Below, one piece after another: positions 1 to 6,807 of a stretch of 6,975 bases of DNA. The stretch covers positions 1-6,975 of the forward strand of contig JAFAYS010000026.1 of the NCBI GenBank assembly GCA_019240175.1. Direction: 5' to 3'. The position numbers were made by a program, and so were the translations under genes. The number at the start of each line of letters is the position of its first letter. Position 1 is the stretch's first letter. Under the pieces are notes generated by a model that was not told where the DNA came from, searched no databases, and saw nothing but the letters and a program-made list of their open reading frames with translations. Origin of the DNA: Chloroflexota bacterium. GTDB taxonomy: Bacteria > Chloroflexota > Chloroflexia > Chloroflexales > Kallotenuaceae.

Positions 1-1730
1 CAGCGGCATCGATCGACGCGCTGCTGACCGGCACCCAGCAGATCAAGATCTTGATCACCAGCCGCACCAGGCTTCGGCTCTACCATGAGCATAGCTTTCC
101 AATCCATCCGCTGAGCCTGACCGAGCGCAGCCGTACGCCGATCACGGTTGAGCAGGCGCTGCATAGCAACGCGGTCAAGCTTTTCGTGCGCCGCGCCCAG
201 ATGGTGCAGCCAGAATTTACGCTCGATCCCGGCAATGCCGCTGCGGTTGCCGAGATCTGCGAGCGGCTCGACGGCATGCCGCTGGCGATCGAGCTGGCGG
301 CGGCGCGAACGCGGCTGCTGCCACCGGCGGCGCTGCTGCGGCGGCTCCATGATCGACTGGCGCTGCTCACGACGACGATCGCCGATCTGCCCGAGCGTCA
401 CCAAACGCTGCGTGCCACGCTCGACTGGAGCTACAATCTTTTGTCGCCAGCCGAGCAGGACGTTTTTATGCGGCTGGCTATCTTTCCCAGCGGCTGCACG
501 CTCGATGCGATCGAGCAGGTGGTCGCCACACCGGAGGCCACTCCCAGCCTGGAGATCGTCGAGTCATTGCTGGACAAAAGCCTGCTCAATCAGAACAGCC
601 GCAACGGCGAGCCCTGGCTCTCGATGCTGGAAACGGTCTACGCCTACGCGATGGAGCGGCTGACCGAGAGCGGACAGGTTGCGCAGGTGTGGGAGCGGTG
701 CGCGCGCTACTACGTGGCGCAGATCGAGGCGCTCGAGGATGAACTGTCCGGGCCCCAGCAGGAGCAGTATCTCGCCGGTCTCGCCAGGGAGCACGATAAT
801 CTGCGCGCGATCTTGACCTGGCTGCTTGAGCGATCGGCCAGGCAGCCCAGCGATGTCGAGGCGGCGCTGCGGCTGTGCGGCGTGCTCTGGCGCTTCTGGT
901 GGGTGCGCGGCTATCTTTACGAGGGTCGCCACTGGATGCAGCGAGCGCTGGCAGTAGCGCAGCCGGTGCCGCCCGAGATTCGTGCCAAAGCGCTGCGCGG
1001 CGCAGGCGTGCTGGCACGCGCTCAGGGCGATCTCGAAAGCGCCGAGCTGTATCTGACCGAAAGCCTGGCGCTGTGGCGCGAGCTGCAATCGCCGTCGGGC
1101 ATGGCGCTGGCGCTCAATAGCCTGGGCGTGCTACTGTTTAATCAGCGAGCCTATGAGCGCGCCGAGCCATTCTTTGAGGAGAGTCGGCTCCTGCACCAAG
1201 CGCTCGGCGATCAACAGCGCGTCGCGATTGCGCTCAACAATCTGGGCAACATCGCCTTCAAGCAGGGTAATCTTGAGCAAGCCGCCGAGCGCTACAGCGC
1301 CAGCTTGCAGCTGCTGCGCGACGATCACGCCAGCCGGCAGACGGTCGCTCTGATCCAGACCAACCTGGCTGAGATCGCGCGCCTGCGTGAAAATTATGTC
1401 GGCGCGACCAGCATTTTGTACGAGAGTGCGACAATCTACTGGGAGCTTAACGAAGTCGAAGGCCTGCTGTTCTGCCTGAACAATCTGGCCGAGATCGCGC
1501 TGGATCGGCGACACGGCGAGCTAGCCGCGCGGCTGCTCGGCGTGACCGATGCCCTCTACGAGCAGATCGGCGCTGTTCGCCCGCCCGACCTCGCGATCGA
1601 CTACGCGCGGCAAATCAACGCGGTCCGCAGCCTGATTCCGGATCAGGTATTCGCGGAGCACCAGCGCCAGGGCCGATCGACGACGATCGATCGCATGCTG
1701 GCAGACACAGTCGCCATCATCACGGCATAA
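1..1730 (+). CDS. STAND/NB-ARC-like ATPase with C-terminal TPR repeats (5' partial)
   Basis: The reading frame is open from base 3, so the gene starts before the window; 575 codons are visible, ending in TAA. Residue numbers count from base 3. Residues 17-21 (LITSR) form the strand and arginine that follow Walker B in NB-ARC/STAND ATPases. Residues 91-102 (GMPLAIELAAAR) match the GLPLA motif, and 135-173 resemble the following winged-helix segment. EHDNLRAILTWLLE near 264-277 opens the linker to the TPRs. About four TPR units follow (roughly 327-360, 366-400, 406-440, 446-481) plus a degenerate one, then the usual C-terminal tail with ARLLG near 508. In this family nucleotide-dependent switching is coupled to sensing by the TPR domain, often in a transcription regulator. 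The P-loop, Walker B and any N-terminal effector (SARP/BTAD, HTH or kinase) lie outside the window, so the output is unknown. The family call is firm; a regulatory role is inferred. Confidence 0.9.
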   Translation, partial: AASIDALLTGTQQIKILITSRTRLRLYHEHSFPIHPLSLTERSRTPITVEQALHSNAVKLFVRRAQMVQPEFTLDPGNAAAVAEICERLDGMPLAIELAAARTRLLPPAALLRRLHDRLALLTTTIADLPERHQTLRATLDWSYNLLSPAEQDVFMRLAIFPSGCTLDAIEQVVATPEATPSLEIVESLLDKSLLNQNSRNGEPWLSMLETVYAYAMERLTESGQVAQVWERCARYYVAQIEALEDELSGPQQEQYLAGLAREHDNLRAILTWLLERSARQPSDVEAALRLCGVLWRFWWVRGYLYEGRHWMQRALAVAQPVPPEIRAKALRGAGVLARAQGDLESAELYLTESLALWRELQSPSGMALALNSLGVLLFNQRAYERAEPFFEESRLLHQALGDQQRVAIALNNLGNIAFKQGNLEQAAERYSASLQLLRDDHASRQTVALIQTNLAEIARLRENYVGATSILYESATIYWELNEVEGLLFCLNNLAEIALDRRHGELAARLLGVTDALYEQIGAVRPPDLAIDYARQINAVRSLIPDQVFAEHQRQGRSTTIDRMLADTVAIITA

Positions 1731-1743
1731 CAAGGAGCACATC

Positions 1744-2100
1744 ATGGAAGATCAGAACACGACCACGGCGGAAGACGAGGCCAACATCACAGTCGAGATC
1801 ACCAACGGCCTTGAGAACGTGTCGTTGCAGGTCAACGGCAACTCGATCGATTTCAAGAGTTACGCTTCGTTCTCAGTTCCACGCCGCACCGCGATCACGA
1901 TTCAGCGCATCGGCGAAAAAGTCAGCGTCACGATTCCCAACGCGACCGACGCGACGAAGACGCCAGCCGAGGGCGTTTGTATGTGCATCTCAAGCAGCAT
2001 CGCGTTTGATATCACGCCCACGTCCTCGATCAACCTTACGCTTCAGGCCGGTTATCTGCCCGGCGACGAGCGGGCTGTGCGCTGCGGCGAAGGCTTCTAG
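1744..2100 (+). CDS. Orphan small protein, predicted beta-rich, function unknown
   Basis: I do not recognise this 118-residue protein. It starts with ATG 6 bases after a strong AAGGAG site (1732-1737) and only 13 bases after the ATPase stop, so co-transcription and coordinated translation are likely. The first 14 residues are acidic and Thr-rich. The rest alternates short hydrophobic and polar runs (NITVEITNG, VSLQVNG, AITIQRIG, KVSVTI, SINLTLQAG), suggesting a beta-sandwich or barrel. No signal peptide or membrane helix is visible. Three cysteines stand out: Cys79 and Cys81 in GVCMCISSS and Cys114 near the C-terminus in VRCGEGF; a redox, metal or disulfide role is possible but not shown. It could be a ligand, target or accessory of the upstream ATPase, judged only from position. 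Reality as a gene is well supported by start signal, spacing and codon usage like its neighbours. Confidence 0.8.
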   Translation: MEDQNTTTAEDEANITVEITNGLENVSLQVNGNSIDFKSYASFSVPRRTAITIQRIGEKVSVTIPNATDATKTPAEGVCMCISSSIAFDITPTSSINLTLQAGYLPGDERAVRCGEGF

Positions 2101-2136
2101 GCCCGGCAACTCATTGGACCACAGCATATGGTATCA

Positions 2137-2175
2137 CGATCAAGCCTGGCCGATCTATACAGCCAGGCTTGATCG
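2137..2175 (+). terminator. Perfect 14-bp hairpin downstream of the orphan gene, probable terminator without U-tract
   Basis: CGATCAAGCCTGGC at 2137-2150 is exactly complementary to GCCAGGCTTGATCG at 2162-2175, with an 11-base loop (2151-2161). It lies 36 bases after the stop of the orphan gene and about 30 bases before the next promoter, where a terminator would be expected. No run of T follows on either strand, so it is not a canonical intrinsic terminator. It may stop polymerase by structure alone, protect a 3' end, or be a DNA-binding site. The structure is certain; the function is inferred. Confidence 0.55.
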
Positions 2176-2204
2176 GAGCGCGGCACGCCCCAACCTTATC
2201 AGCT

Positions 2205-2233
2205 TTGACCATAACCGGATATCAGCATACAAT
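2205..2233 (+). promoter_or_regulatory. Sigma70-type promoter for the propeller protein gene
   Basis: TTGACC at 2205-2210 and TACAAT at 2228-2233 are separated by exactly 17 bases; each box differs from consensus at one position. Transcription would start near 2240, giving a leader of about 125 bases before the ATG at 2365. The site lies just past the 2137-2175 hairpin, consistent with separate transcription of the downstream genes. The call rests on sequence match alone. Confidence 0.65.
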
Positions 2234-2263
2234 AGCGTTTCACAGGTCGGGTATGCTAAGCTA

Positions 2264-2332
2264 GGAGCACAGGCCAGCCATTCGGTCCTGCTTGCTCCGT
2301 AGAGCTTGCCGGCCAACAGCTCGCTCTAGAGC
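2264..2332 (+). promoter_or_regulatory. Leader with several competing hairpins
   Basis: Within the predicted leader, GGAGCA (2264-2269) pairs with TGCTCC (2293-2298), extended by AGG (2271-2273) with CCT (2287-2289). GAGCT (2302-2306) can pair with AGCTC (2318-2322). AGAGC (2301-2305) can alternatively pair with GCTCT (2323-2327), and GCTCTAGAGC at 2323-2332 is itself a perfect palindrome. The second, third and fourth pairings are partly exclusive, so alternative folds are possible. No known riboswitch class is recognised and no U-tract follows. It may control translation or mRNA stability, or have no function. Confidence 0.3.
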
Positions 2333-2350
2333 AACGTCGCTTAGCCACAA

Positions 2351-2357
2351 GAGAAAG
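2351..2357 (+). promoter_or_regulatory. Weak ribosome binding site that decides the propeller gene start
   Basis: GAGAAAG is the only purine-rich site before the gene. It stands 7 bases before ATG at 2365 but only 1 base before the in-frame TTG at 2359, which favours the ATG. The match to the anti-Shine-Dalgarno sequence is weak compared with the AAGGAG sites of the two small genes in this window. Confidence 0.5.
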
Positions 2358-2364
2358 ATTGAGC

Positions 2365-5300
2365 ATGACAAACACAAACTACCTGGAAGGCCTGCAACCC
2401 TGGCGCTGCATCGGTCCATTCCGAGGCGGGCGGGTTGTCGCTGTGAGCGCGGACTACCAGCACTCGCACATCTTCTACTTCGGCGCGTGCGCTGGCGGCA
2501 TCTGGAAAACCACCGATGCCGGAACGTACTGGCAGAATGTCTCCGACGGCTTCTTGAACACCTCGGCGATCGGCGCGCTGGCGGTTGCGCCCTCCGACTC
2601 GCAGGTGATCTATGCCGGCACCGGCGAGACCACCATCCGCATTGATGTTTCCCACGGCGACGGCGTGTACCGCTCGACCGACGCGGGCAAAACCTGGTCG
2701 CACGTCGGCCTGACCGATACGCGCCACATCGGCAAGATCCGCGTGCATCCGACCAATCCCGATCTGGTGTATGTCGCGGCGCTGGGCCACGCGTTCGGCC
2801 CCAACAGCGAGCGCGGCGTGTACAAATCCGAGGACGGCGGCCAGAGCTGGCGGCAGGTGCTCTTCAAGAGCGAGAAGGCCGGCGCGGTCGATCTCAGCCT
2901 CGACGAGACCAACCCACGTGTGCTCTACGCCGCGATCTGGGAAGCCTATCGCAGCTTCTCGCAGATCTCAAGCGGCGGCCCCGACAGCGGCCTGTGGCGC
3001 TCCACCGACGGCGGCGAGACCTGGACCGACCTTTCGCAGAAGCCGGGCTTGCCCAAAGGCACGCTCGGCAAGATCGGCGTCGCAGCCTCGCCGGCGCAGG
3101 CGGGCCGCGTGTGGGCGCTGGTCGAGCACCAGCCAAACGGCGGCCTCTACCGCTCGGATGACGGCGGCGATAGCTGGGAGCTGGTCTGCGGCAACCAGAA
3201 TCTGATCTCGCGCGCCTGGTACTACATGCATGTCACCGCCGATCCGCAAGATCCCGACACCGTGTATATCAACAATCTGAGCCTGTGGAAATCAACCGAC
3301 GGCGGGCGCAGCTTTGTCGAGATCGGCACGCCCCACGGCGACAACCACGACCTGTGGATCGACCCGCGCAACCCGCAGCGGATGATCCAGGCCAACGACG
3401 GCGGCGCGTGCGTCTCGTTCAACGGCGGCGATACCTGGTCGACGATCTACAACCAGCCGACCGCGCAGTTCTACCACATCGCCACCGACAACCGCCCGGC
3501 CTACACGGTCTTCGGCACCCAGCAGGACAACAGCAGCATCGCGGTGCCCAGCCGCACCCATCGCCCGGCGATCGTGTGGGGCGACTGCTACCAGGCCGGC
3601 ACCGGCGAGAGCGGCTACATCGTTGTGCGGCCCGACGATCCCAACATCGTATATGTCGGCGCGATCGGCAGCTCGCCCGGCGGCGGCAACTGTTTGCAGC
3701 GCTACGATCACCAGACTAAGCAGATCCGCCTGATCACGACCTGGCCCGAGGTCATGTCGGGCTACGGCGCGATCGAGGATCGCTACCGCTTCGCCTGGAC
3801 GTATCCGATTGTGATCTCGCCGCACGATCCCAACATCCTGTATGTCGGCGGCAACCGCGTCTTCAAGACCACCGATGAAGGCCAGAGCTGGACGCCGATC
3901 AGCCCGGATCTCACCCGCGCCGATCCGACCACGCTTCAGCCGACCGGCGGCCCGATCAATCGCGACTCGATCGGTGCCGAAACCTACGCCACCGTGTTTG
4001 CCTTGGTCGAGTCGCCGCACGAGCCCGGCGTGCTGTGGGCCGGCTCCGACGACGGCTACCTGCACATTTCGCGCAACGGCGGCGAAAACTGGGACAATAT
4101 CACGCCGGCGGAGATGCCCGAGTGGATGATGATCAGCTGCATCGAGCTGTCGCCCTACGACAAGGCCACGGCCTACATCGCCGGCACGCGCTACAAGCTC
4201 GACGATTATCGCCCATATCTGTACAAAACCAGCGATTACGGCCAGAGCTGGCAGAAGATCGACGCGGGGATTCCTGAGCACGATTTTACCCGCGTGATTC
4301 GCGTCGATCCTGAGCGGCAGGGCCTGCTCTATGCGGGCACCGAGACCGGCCTGTACATCTCGTTCGACGACGGCGCGAACTGGCAGCGCTTCCAGCTCAA
4401 TCTGCCGGTCACGCCGATCCATGATCTGCTGATCAAAGACAGCGATCTGATCGCCGGCACGCATGGCCGCGCGATCTGGATTCTGGACGATCTAACGCCG
4501 CTGCGCCAGCTTCAGGATTCAAACCTGGCAAGCGCCGCGCACCTGTTCACGCCGCGCCCCACGATCCAGCAGGTAGCGTCGATCGACTGGACCGGCAGCA
4601 ATCCCGGCAAGAATTACCTCAGCAGCAGCGGCGGAGCATTTGTAACCAAGAAAACGCCTGAAAACGCCACGCTGCGCAGCTTCCTGGACGCCGGCGCGAA
4701 TCCACCCGACGGCGTGATCGTGACCTATCATCTCAACGCCGCGCCAGGCGAGCCGATCAGCCTATCGTTCCGCAACAGTTCCGGCGCGTTGATCCGCACC
4801 TTCACCAGCCGCAACCCCGCAGGCGACGAGCAGAAGGCCGAGCAGAAAAAGGACGATCCGAGCGAGAACGAGCTGAAGATCAGCGCCACCAGCGGCTGGA
4901 ATCGCTTTGTCTGGGATATGCGCCACGGTCCGGCCACAGCGGTCGAGGGCTTGGAGCCCGACGAAGATCTCACAGTCGCCGGGCCGCGCGTCGCGCCGGG
5001 CACCTACCAGGTCGAGCTAACCGTTGGCGAGCAGAAGCTCAGCGAAACCTTCGAGATCATCTGCGATCCGTCAGCGCCCGCCGCGCAGGAGGATTTGCAG
5101 GCGCAGTACGATCTGCTGCTACAAATCCACGAGCGCATCGACCAGACAAACCGCGCGATCAACCGGATGCGCGATCTGCGCCAGCAGCTCGACGGCTGGT
5201 CCAAGCGCGTGGAAGGCCGCGATGGTACGGCGGCGGTTGCCGAGGCGGCCACGGCGCTGAAAGAGCGCGTGCTGGAGATCGAAAAAACGCTGCTGATCCC

Positions 5301-5682
5301 CCACATGCGCTCCGGCTGGGGCGATAAGCTCAACGCCGGCGCGCGACTGCTAGAGCAGATCACCGCGCTGCCGGCTGTGATCGCGCTGGGCAACTACCGC
5401 CCCACCGATCAGGCGTACGAGGCCTTTGAGCATTTTTCGGGCAAGATCCAGACGCAACTCGATCGGCTCGATCAGCTGATCGAGAGTGAGATCCCGCAGC
5501 TCAACGCCACGATCGCCAAGGCCGGGCTGGGCGCTGTCGAGCCGCGAGCTATGCGTGCGCCAACCGAAGCCGAGACCGCCGCAGCCGCGCAGCCGGCATC
5601 ACCGACGATCACCGGCATGGAAGGCTCGGAGGGCAGCCCAACTGTCGGCCCGCTCGGTCCCGACTCCGACAGCGGCGTCTAG
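2365..5682 (+). CDS. Sortilin/VPS10-like BNR-repeat beta-propeller protein ('glycosyl hydrolase'-type)
   Basis: The 1105-residue product opens with a CIGPFRGGRV segment typical of large bacterial BNR propellers related to sortilin/VPS10 domains. Eleven Asp-box turns (S/T-x-D-x-G-x-x-W) are visible at about 49-56, 104-111, 155-162, 213-220, 264-271, 310-317, 351-358, 502-509, 569-576, 622-629 and 666-673. Other landmarks are HGDNHDLWIDP at 324-334 and GTQQDNSS at 384-391. The spacing suggests two propellers. From about 778 to 900 lies a probable Ig/FlgD-like sandwich (PDGVIVTYHL at 781-790, GWNRFVWDM near 844-852, APGTYQVEL near 877-885). Residues 905-1055 are helical, possibly coiled-coil, and the tail from 1060 is rich in Ala, Pro, Glu and Gly. 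Many relatives are exported, but this protein has no hydrophobic N-terminal segment. 'Glycosyl hydrolase' is a common database label; no catalytic residues are identifiable, so a binding or scaffold role is equally likely. ATG 2365 is chosen for its ribosome-site spacing. It probably shares an mRNA with the membrane gene 45 bases downstream. Confidence 0.92.
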   Translation: MTNTNYLEGLQPWRCIGPFRGGRVVAVSADYQHSHIFYFGACAGGIWKTTDAGTYWQNVSDGFLNTSAIGALAVAPSDSQVIYAGTGETTIRIDVSHGDGVYRSTDAGKTWSHVGLTDTRHIGKIRVHPTNPDLVYVAALGHAFGPNSERGVYKSEDGGQSWRQVLFKSEKAGAVDLSLDETNPRVLYAAIWEAYRSFSQISSGGPDSGLWRSTDGGETWTDLSQKPGLPKGTLGKIGVAASPAQAGRVWALVEHQPNGGLYRSDDGGDSWELVCGNQNLISRAWYYMHVTADPQDPDTVYINNLSLWKSTDGGRSFVEIGTPHGDNHDLWIDPRNPQRMIQANDGGACVSFNGGDTWSTIYNQPTAQFYHIATDNRPAYTVFGTQQDNSSIAVPSRTHRPAIVWGDCYQAGTGESGYIVVRPDDPNIVYVGAIGSSPGGGNCLQRYDHQTKQIRLITTWPEVMSGYGAIEDRYRFAWTYPIVISPHDPNILYVGGNRVFKTTDEGQSWTPISPDLTRADPTTLQPTGGPINRDSIGAETYATVFALVESPHEPGVLWAGSDDGYLHISRNGGENWDNITPAEMPEWMMISCIELSPYDKATAYIAGTRYKLDDYRPYLYKTSDYGQSWQKIDAGIPEHDFTRVIRVDPERQGLLYAGTETGLYISFDDGANWQRFQLNLPVTPIHDLLIKDSDLIAGTHGRAIWILDDLTPLRQLQDSNLASAAHLFTPRPTIQQVASIDWTGSNPGKNYLSSSGGAFVTKKTPENATLRSFLDAGANPPDGVIVTYHLNAAPGEPISLSFRNSSGALIRTFTSRNPAGDEQKAEQKKDDPSENELKISATSGWNRFVWDMRHGPATAVEGLEPDEDLTVAGPRVAPGTYQVELTVGEQKLSETFEIICDPSAPAAQEDLQAQYDLLLQIHERIDQTNRAINRMRDLRQQLDGWSKRVEGRDGTAAVAEAATALKERVLEIEKTLLIPHMRSGWGDKLNAGARLLEQITALPAVIALGNYRPTDQAYEAFEHFSGKIQTQLDRLDQLIESEIPQLNATIAKAGLGAVEPRAMRAPTEAETAAAAQPASPTITGMEGSEGSPTVGPLGPDSDSGV

Positions 5683-5715
5683 TTTTTGAGCAATGCAAGA
5701 TTCTTTCGATCAACT

Positions 5716-5721
5716 AAGGAG
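5716..5721 (+). promoter_or_regulatory. Ribosome binding site that decides the membrane protein start
   Basis: AAGGAG lies 6 bases before ATG at 5728. An in-frame TTG at 5686 would add 14 residues but would put this strong site inside the coding region, and no comparable purine-rich site precedes it. The shorter start is therefore preferred. Confidence 0.8.
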
Positions 5722-5727
5722 ACACGC

Positions 5728-5982
5728 ATGCATGAACTTCTTCCGGTCGCGATCGGCGTTATCATTGGGCTGGTCGTGCAGCAGATCCACAGCACCGCGC
5801 GGCGCACGATTGCGCTGGTTGTGCTGTGTCTGCTCGGCGGCGCACTGGCCAGCTACATCAACGGCGAGATCGGCATCAGCCTGGCCTTCGTCTCGTTCGA
5901 TGCGCTCCTGGTCTGGGGCGGCGCGCTCGTCGTAATGCTGATCAGCACGCTCTGGCAGCGACGGCGCTCAACTGTACGCTAG
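5728..5982 (+). CDS. Small integral membrane protein, function unknown
   Basis: The 84-residue product is almost entirely hydrophobic. Three likely membrane segments are residues 4-20, 26-44 and 55-75, joined by short polar turns (HSTARRT at 21-27; YINGEIG at 43-49), and it ends in a basic tail (RRRSTVR). By the positive-inside rule the loop at 21-27 and the C-terminus would be cytoplasmic, although with three helices the two sides of the first loop and tail need checking. No enzyme motif is visible. It follows the propeller gene by 45 bases and precedes a terminator, so the two are probably co-transcribed. It could anchor or assist the propeller protein, but this is inferred from position only. 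It resembles many unnamed small bacterial membrane proteins. Confidence 0.82.
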   Translation: MHELLPVAIGVIIGLVVQQIHSTARRTIALVVLCLLGGALASYINGEIGISLAFVSFDALLVWGGALVVMLISTLWQRRRSTVR

Positions 5983-5998
5983 CCGATCCCGGTAACAC

Positions 5999-6034
5999 AA
6001 ACGGCACGCGGCGTGATTGCTGCGTGCCGTTTTT
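5999..6034 (+). terminator. Rho-independent terminator of the propeller/membrane protein operon
   Basis: ACGGCACGC (6001-6009) pairs perfectly with GCGTGCCGT (6022-6030). Flanking AA/TT pairs extend the stem to 11 bp, and inner pairs can lengthen it around a loop near 6013-6018. The 3' arm runs into TTTTT at 6030-6034. It starts 16 bases after the membrane gene stop. On the opposite strand the stem is followed by TTTGTGTT, so it might also weakly terminate the convergent toxin transcript, which ends its coding region at 6084. Confidence 0.88.
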
Positions 6035-6083
6035 ATTGTTGAAGCCCTCGGGTGCTATGCTTTGTGCGCAATTGATACGGGTG

Positions 6084-6485
6084 TTAGCCTGCCGTAGTGA
6101 TAATCGTCAGTCCTTCGACTGACTGAAAGTCGCCTGGATTATGCGTCACCAGTGGAAGCTGGTGATGTAGCGCGGTCGCTGCAATCCACGCATCTTGTAC
6201 CGAAATCGGTTGCCCTGCACGTTGACATACGGCTCGTAGATTGCCCCATACCCGGCACACTGCACTATCAAAAGGGACCACTACGTAGCTTCGGAGATGT
6301 GTTTCAAGCTGGTAGACACGCTGTTGCCCCCAATTACGAACTGCCACTCACTGATATAGTTCAGCTACCGTCATAAACGATATAGCAAGTGTCTGTCCAT
6401 TCAAGCGGGGAGCGTAGGCTAAGGCCCGTGTATCGCGCTTGAACACATACGAGACAATATTCGTATCAACGAGCAACACACTCAT
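6084..6485 (-). pseudogene. vapC: VapC-like PIN-domain toxin gene interrupted by one in-frame TGA
   Basis: Read from ATG at 6485-6483, the frame encodes 133 residues with a single TGA at codon 46 (6350-6348); the same frame continues without a shift to TAA at 6086-6084. The first part holds the PIN start MSVLLVDTN with Asp7, and Glu42 in TVAELYQ just before the stop. The second part holds Asp98 in SVQDAWIAATAL and Asp119 in VTHNPGDF. Together these are the four acidic residues of a metal-dependent PIN ribonuclease. The full length is normal for VapC. Related toxins often have an aromatic or small residue after AELYxx, so TGG (Trp) changed to TGA is the simplest explanation. A GTG immediately after the stop could restart an 87-residue fragment, but it would lack Asp7 and Glu42. 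The start overlaps the antitoxin stop (ATGA). It is most likely inactive; a sequencing error or stop readthrough remains possible. Confidence 0.85.
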
Positions 6486-6778
6486 GCAGTAGATGACCGA
6501 TCCGCTTGTCGCTGTCCGTAGATGTACGCGATCATCTCATCAGCCGATTCATCATCAGCTGCCTCATCAAACGCAAGCTGCATGATGTCCCGTACAGGCA
6601 TGACGACTTGGGCTTGAATAAGTTGGCTAATGGATTGAGGCTGCCAGAAATCATTTGTTGAAAGCGGCTGTTGGTAGCTTTGGCGTAGAAATTGTGAGAC
6701 AGCGCTAATCAGCTCCACCTGTTCTTGGGGCGACAATGTTTGTGCCTCACCGATCAGTTGCTGCAAACCAATTGCCAT
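6482..6778 (-). CDS. Putative antitoxin partner of the PIN toxin
   Basis: The 98-residue protein begins with ATG 6 bases after AAGGAT (6790-6785), and its TGA overlaps the toxin ATG by the shared ATGA, the classic translationally coupled antitoxin-toxin order. The N-terminal half (residues 1-33) is a predicted helical segment with LSPQEQVELISAVSQFLRQ. The middle (44-65) contains DFWQPQSISQLI and VVMPVRDIM, and the C-terminal half is acidic, with DEAADDESADEMIAYIY, which could wrap the toxin and neutralise its active site. I do not see a clear AbrB, ribbon-helix-helix or Phd fold, so the antitoxin class is uncertain. It is intact although its toxin is broken. The role is assigned from context, size and charge; the gene itself is well supported. 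Confidence 0.75.
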   Translation of the reverse strand: MAIGLQQLIGEAQTLSPQEQVELISAVSQFLRQSYQQPLSTNDFWQPQSISQLIQAQVVMPVRDIMQLAFDEAADDESADEMIAYIYGQRQADRSSTA

Positions 6779-6807
6779 GTCTAAATCCTTCGCTTGCTCA
6801 TCTCAAC

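Noticed and set aside
2128..2172. A 14-codon open frame (ATG to TGA) spanning the 2137-2175 hairpin, a possible leader peptide
   Set aside because: It has no ribosome binding site, lies upstream of the predicted promoter, and shows no codon run typical of attenuation.
1811..2302. A 163-codon frame overlapping the orphan gene in another frame
   Set aside because: Its composition is Arg/Ser-rich as expected of an off-frame reading of GC-rich DNA, it lacks a good start signal, and it runs over the hairpin and promoter.
3292..4464. A 390-codon minus-strand open frame opposite the propeller gene
   Set aside because: The plus-strand gene has eleven recognisable Asp-box motifs here, and the antisense frame shows no family signature; long antisense frames are common in GC-rich genes.
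5686..5727. A longer start (TTG at 5686) for the small membrane protein
   Set aside because: It would place a strong AAGGAG site inside the gene, and the ATG at 5728 has ideal spacing to that site.
6152..6376. A plus-strand frame opposite the PIN gene
   Set aside because: It is antisense to clear PIN motifs and has no convincing start signal.
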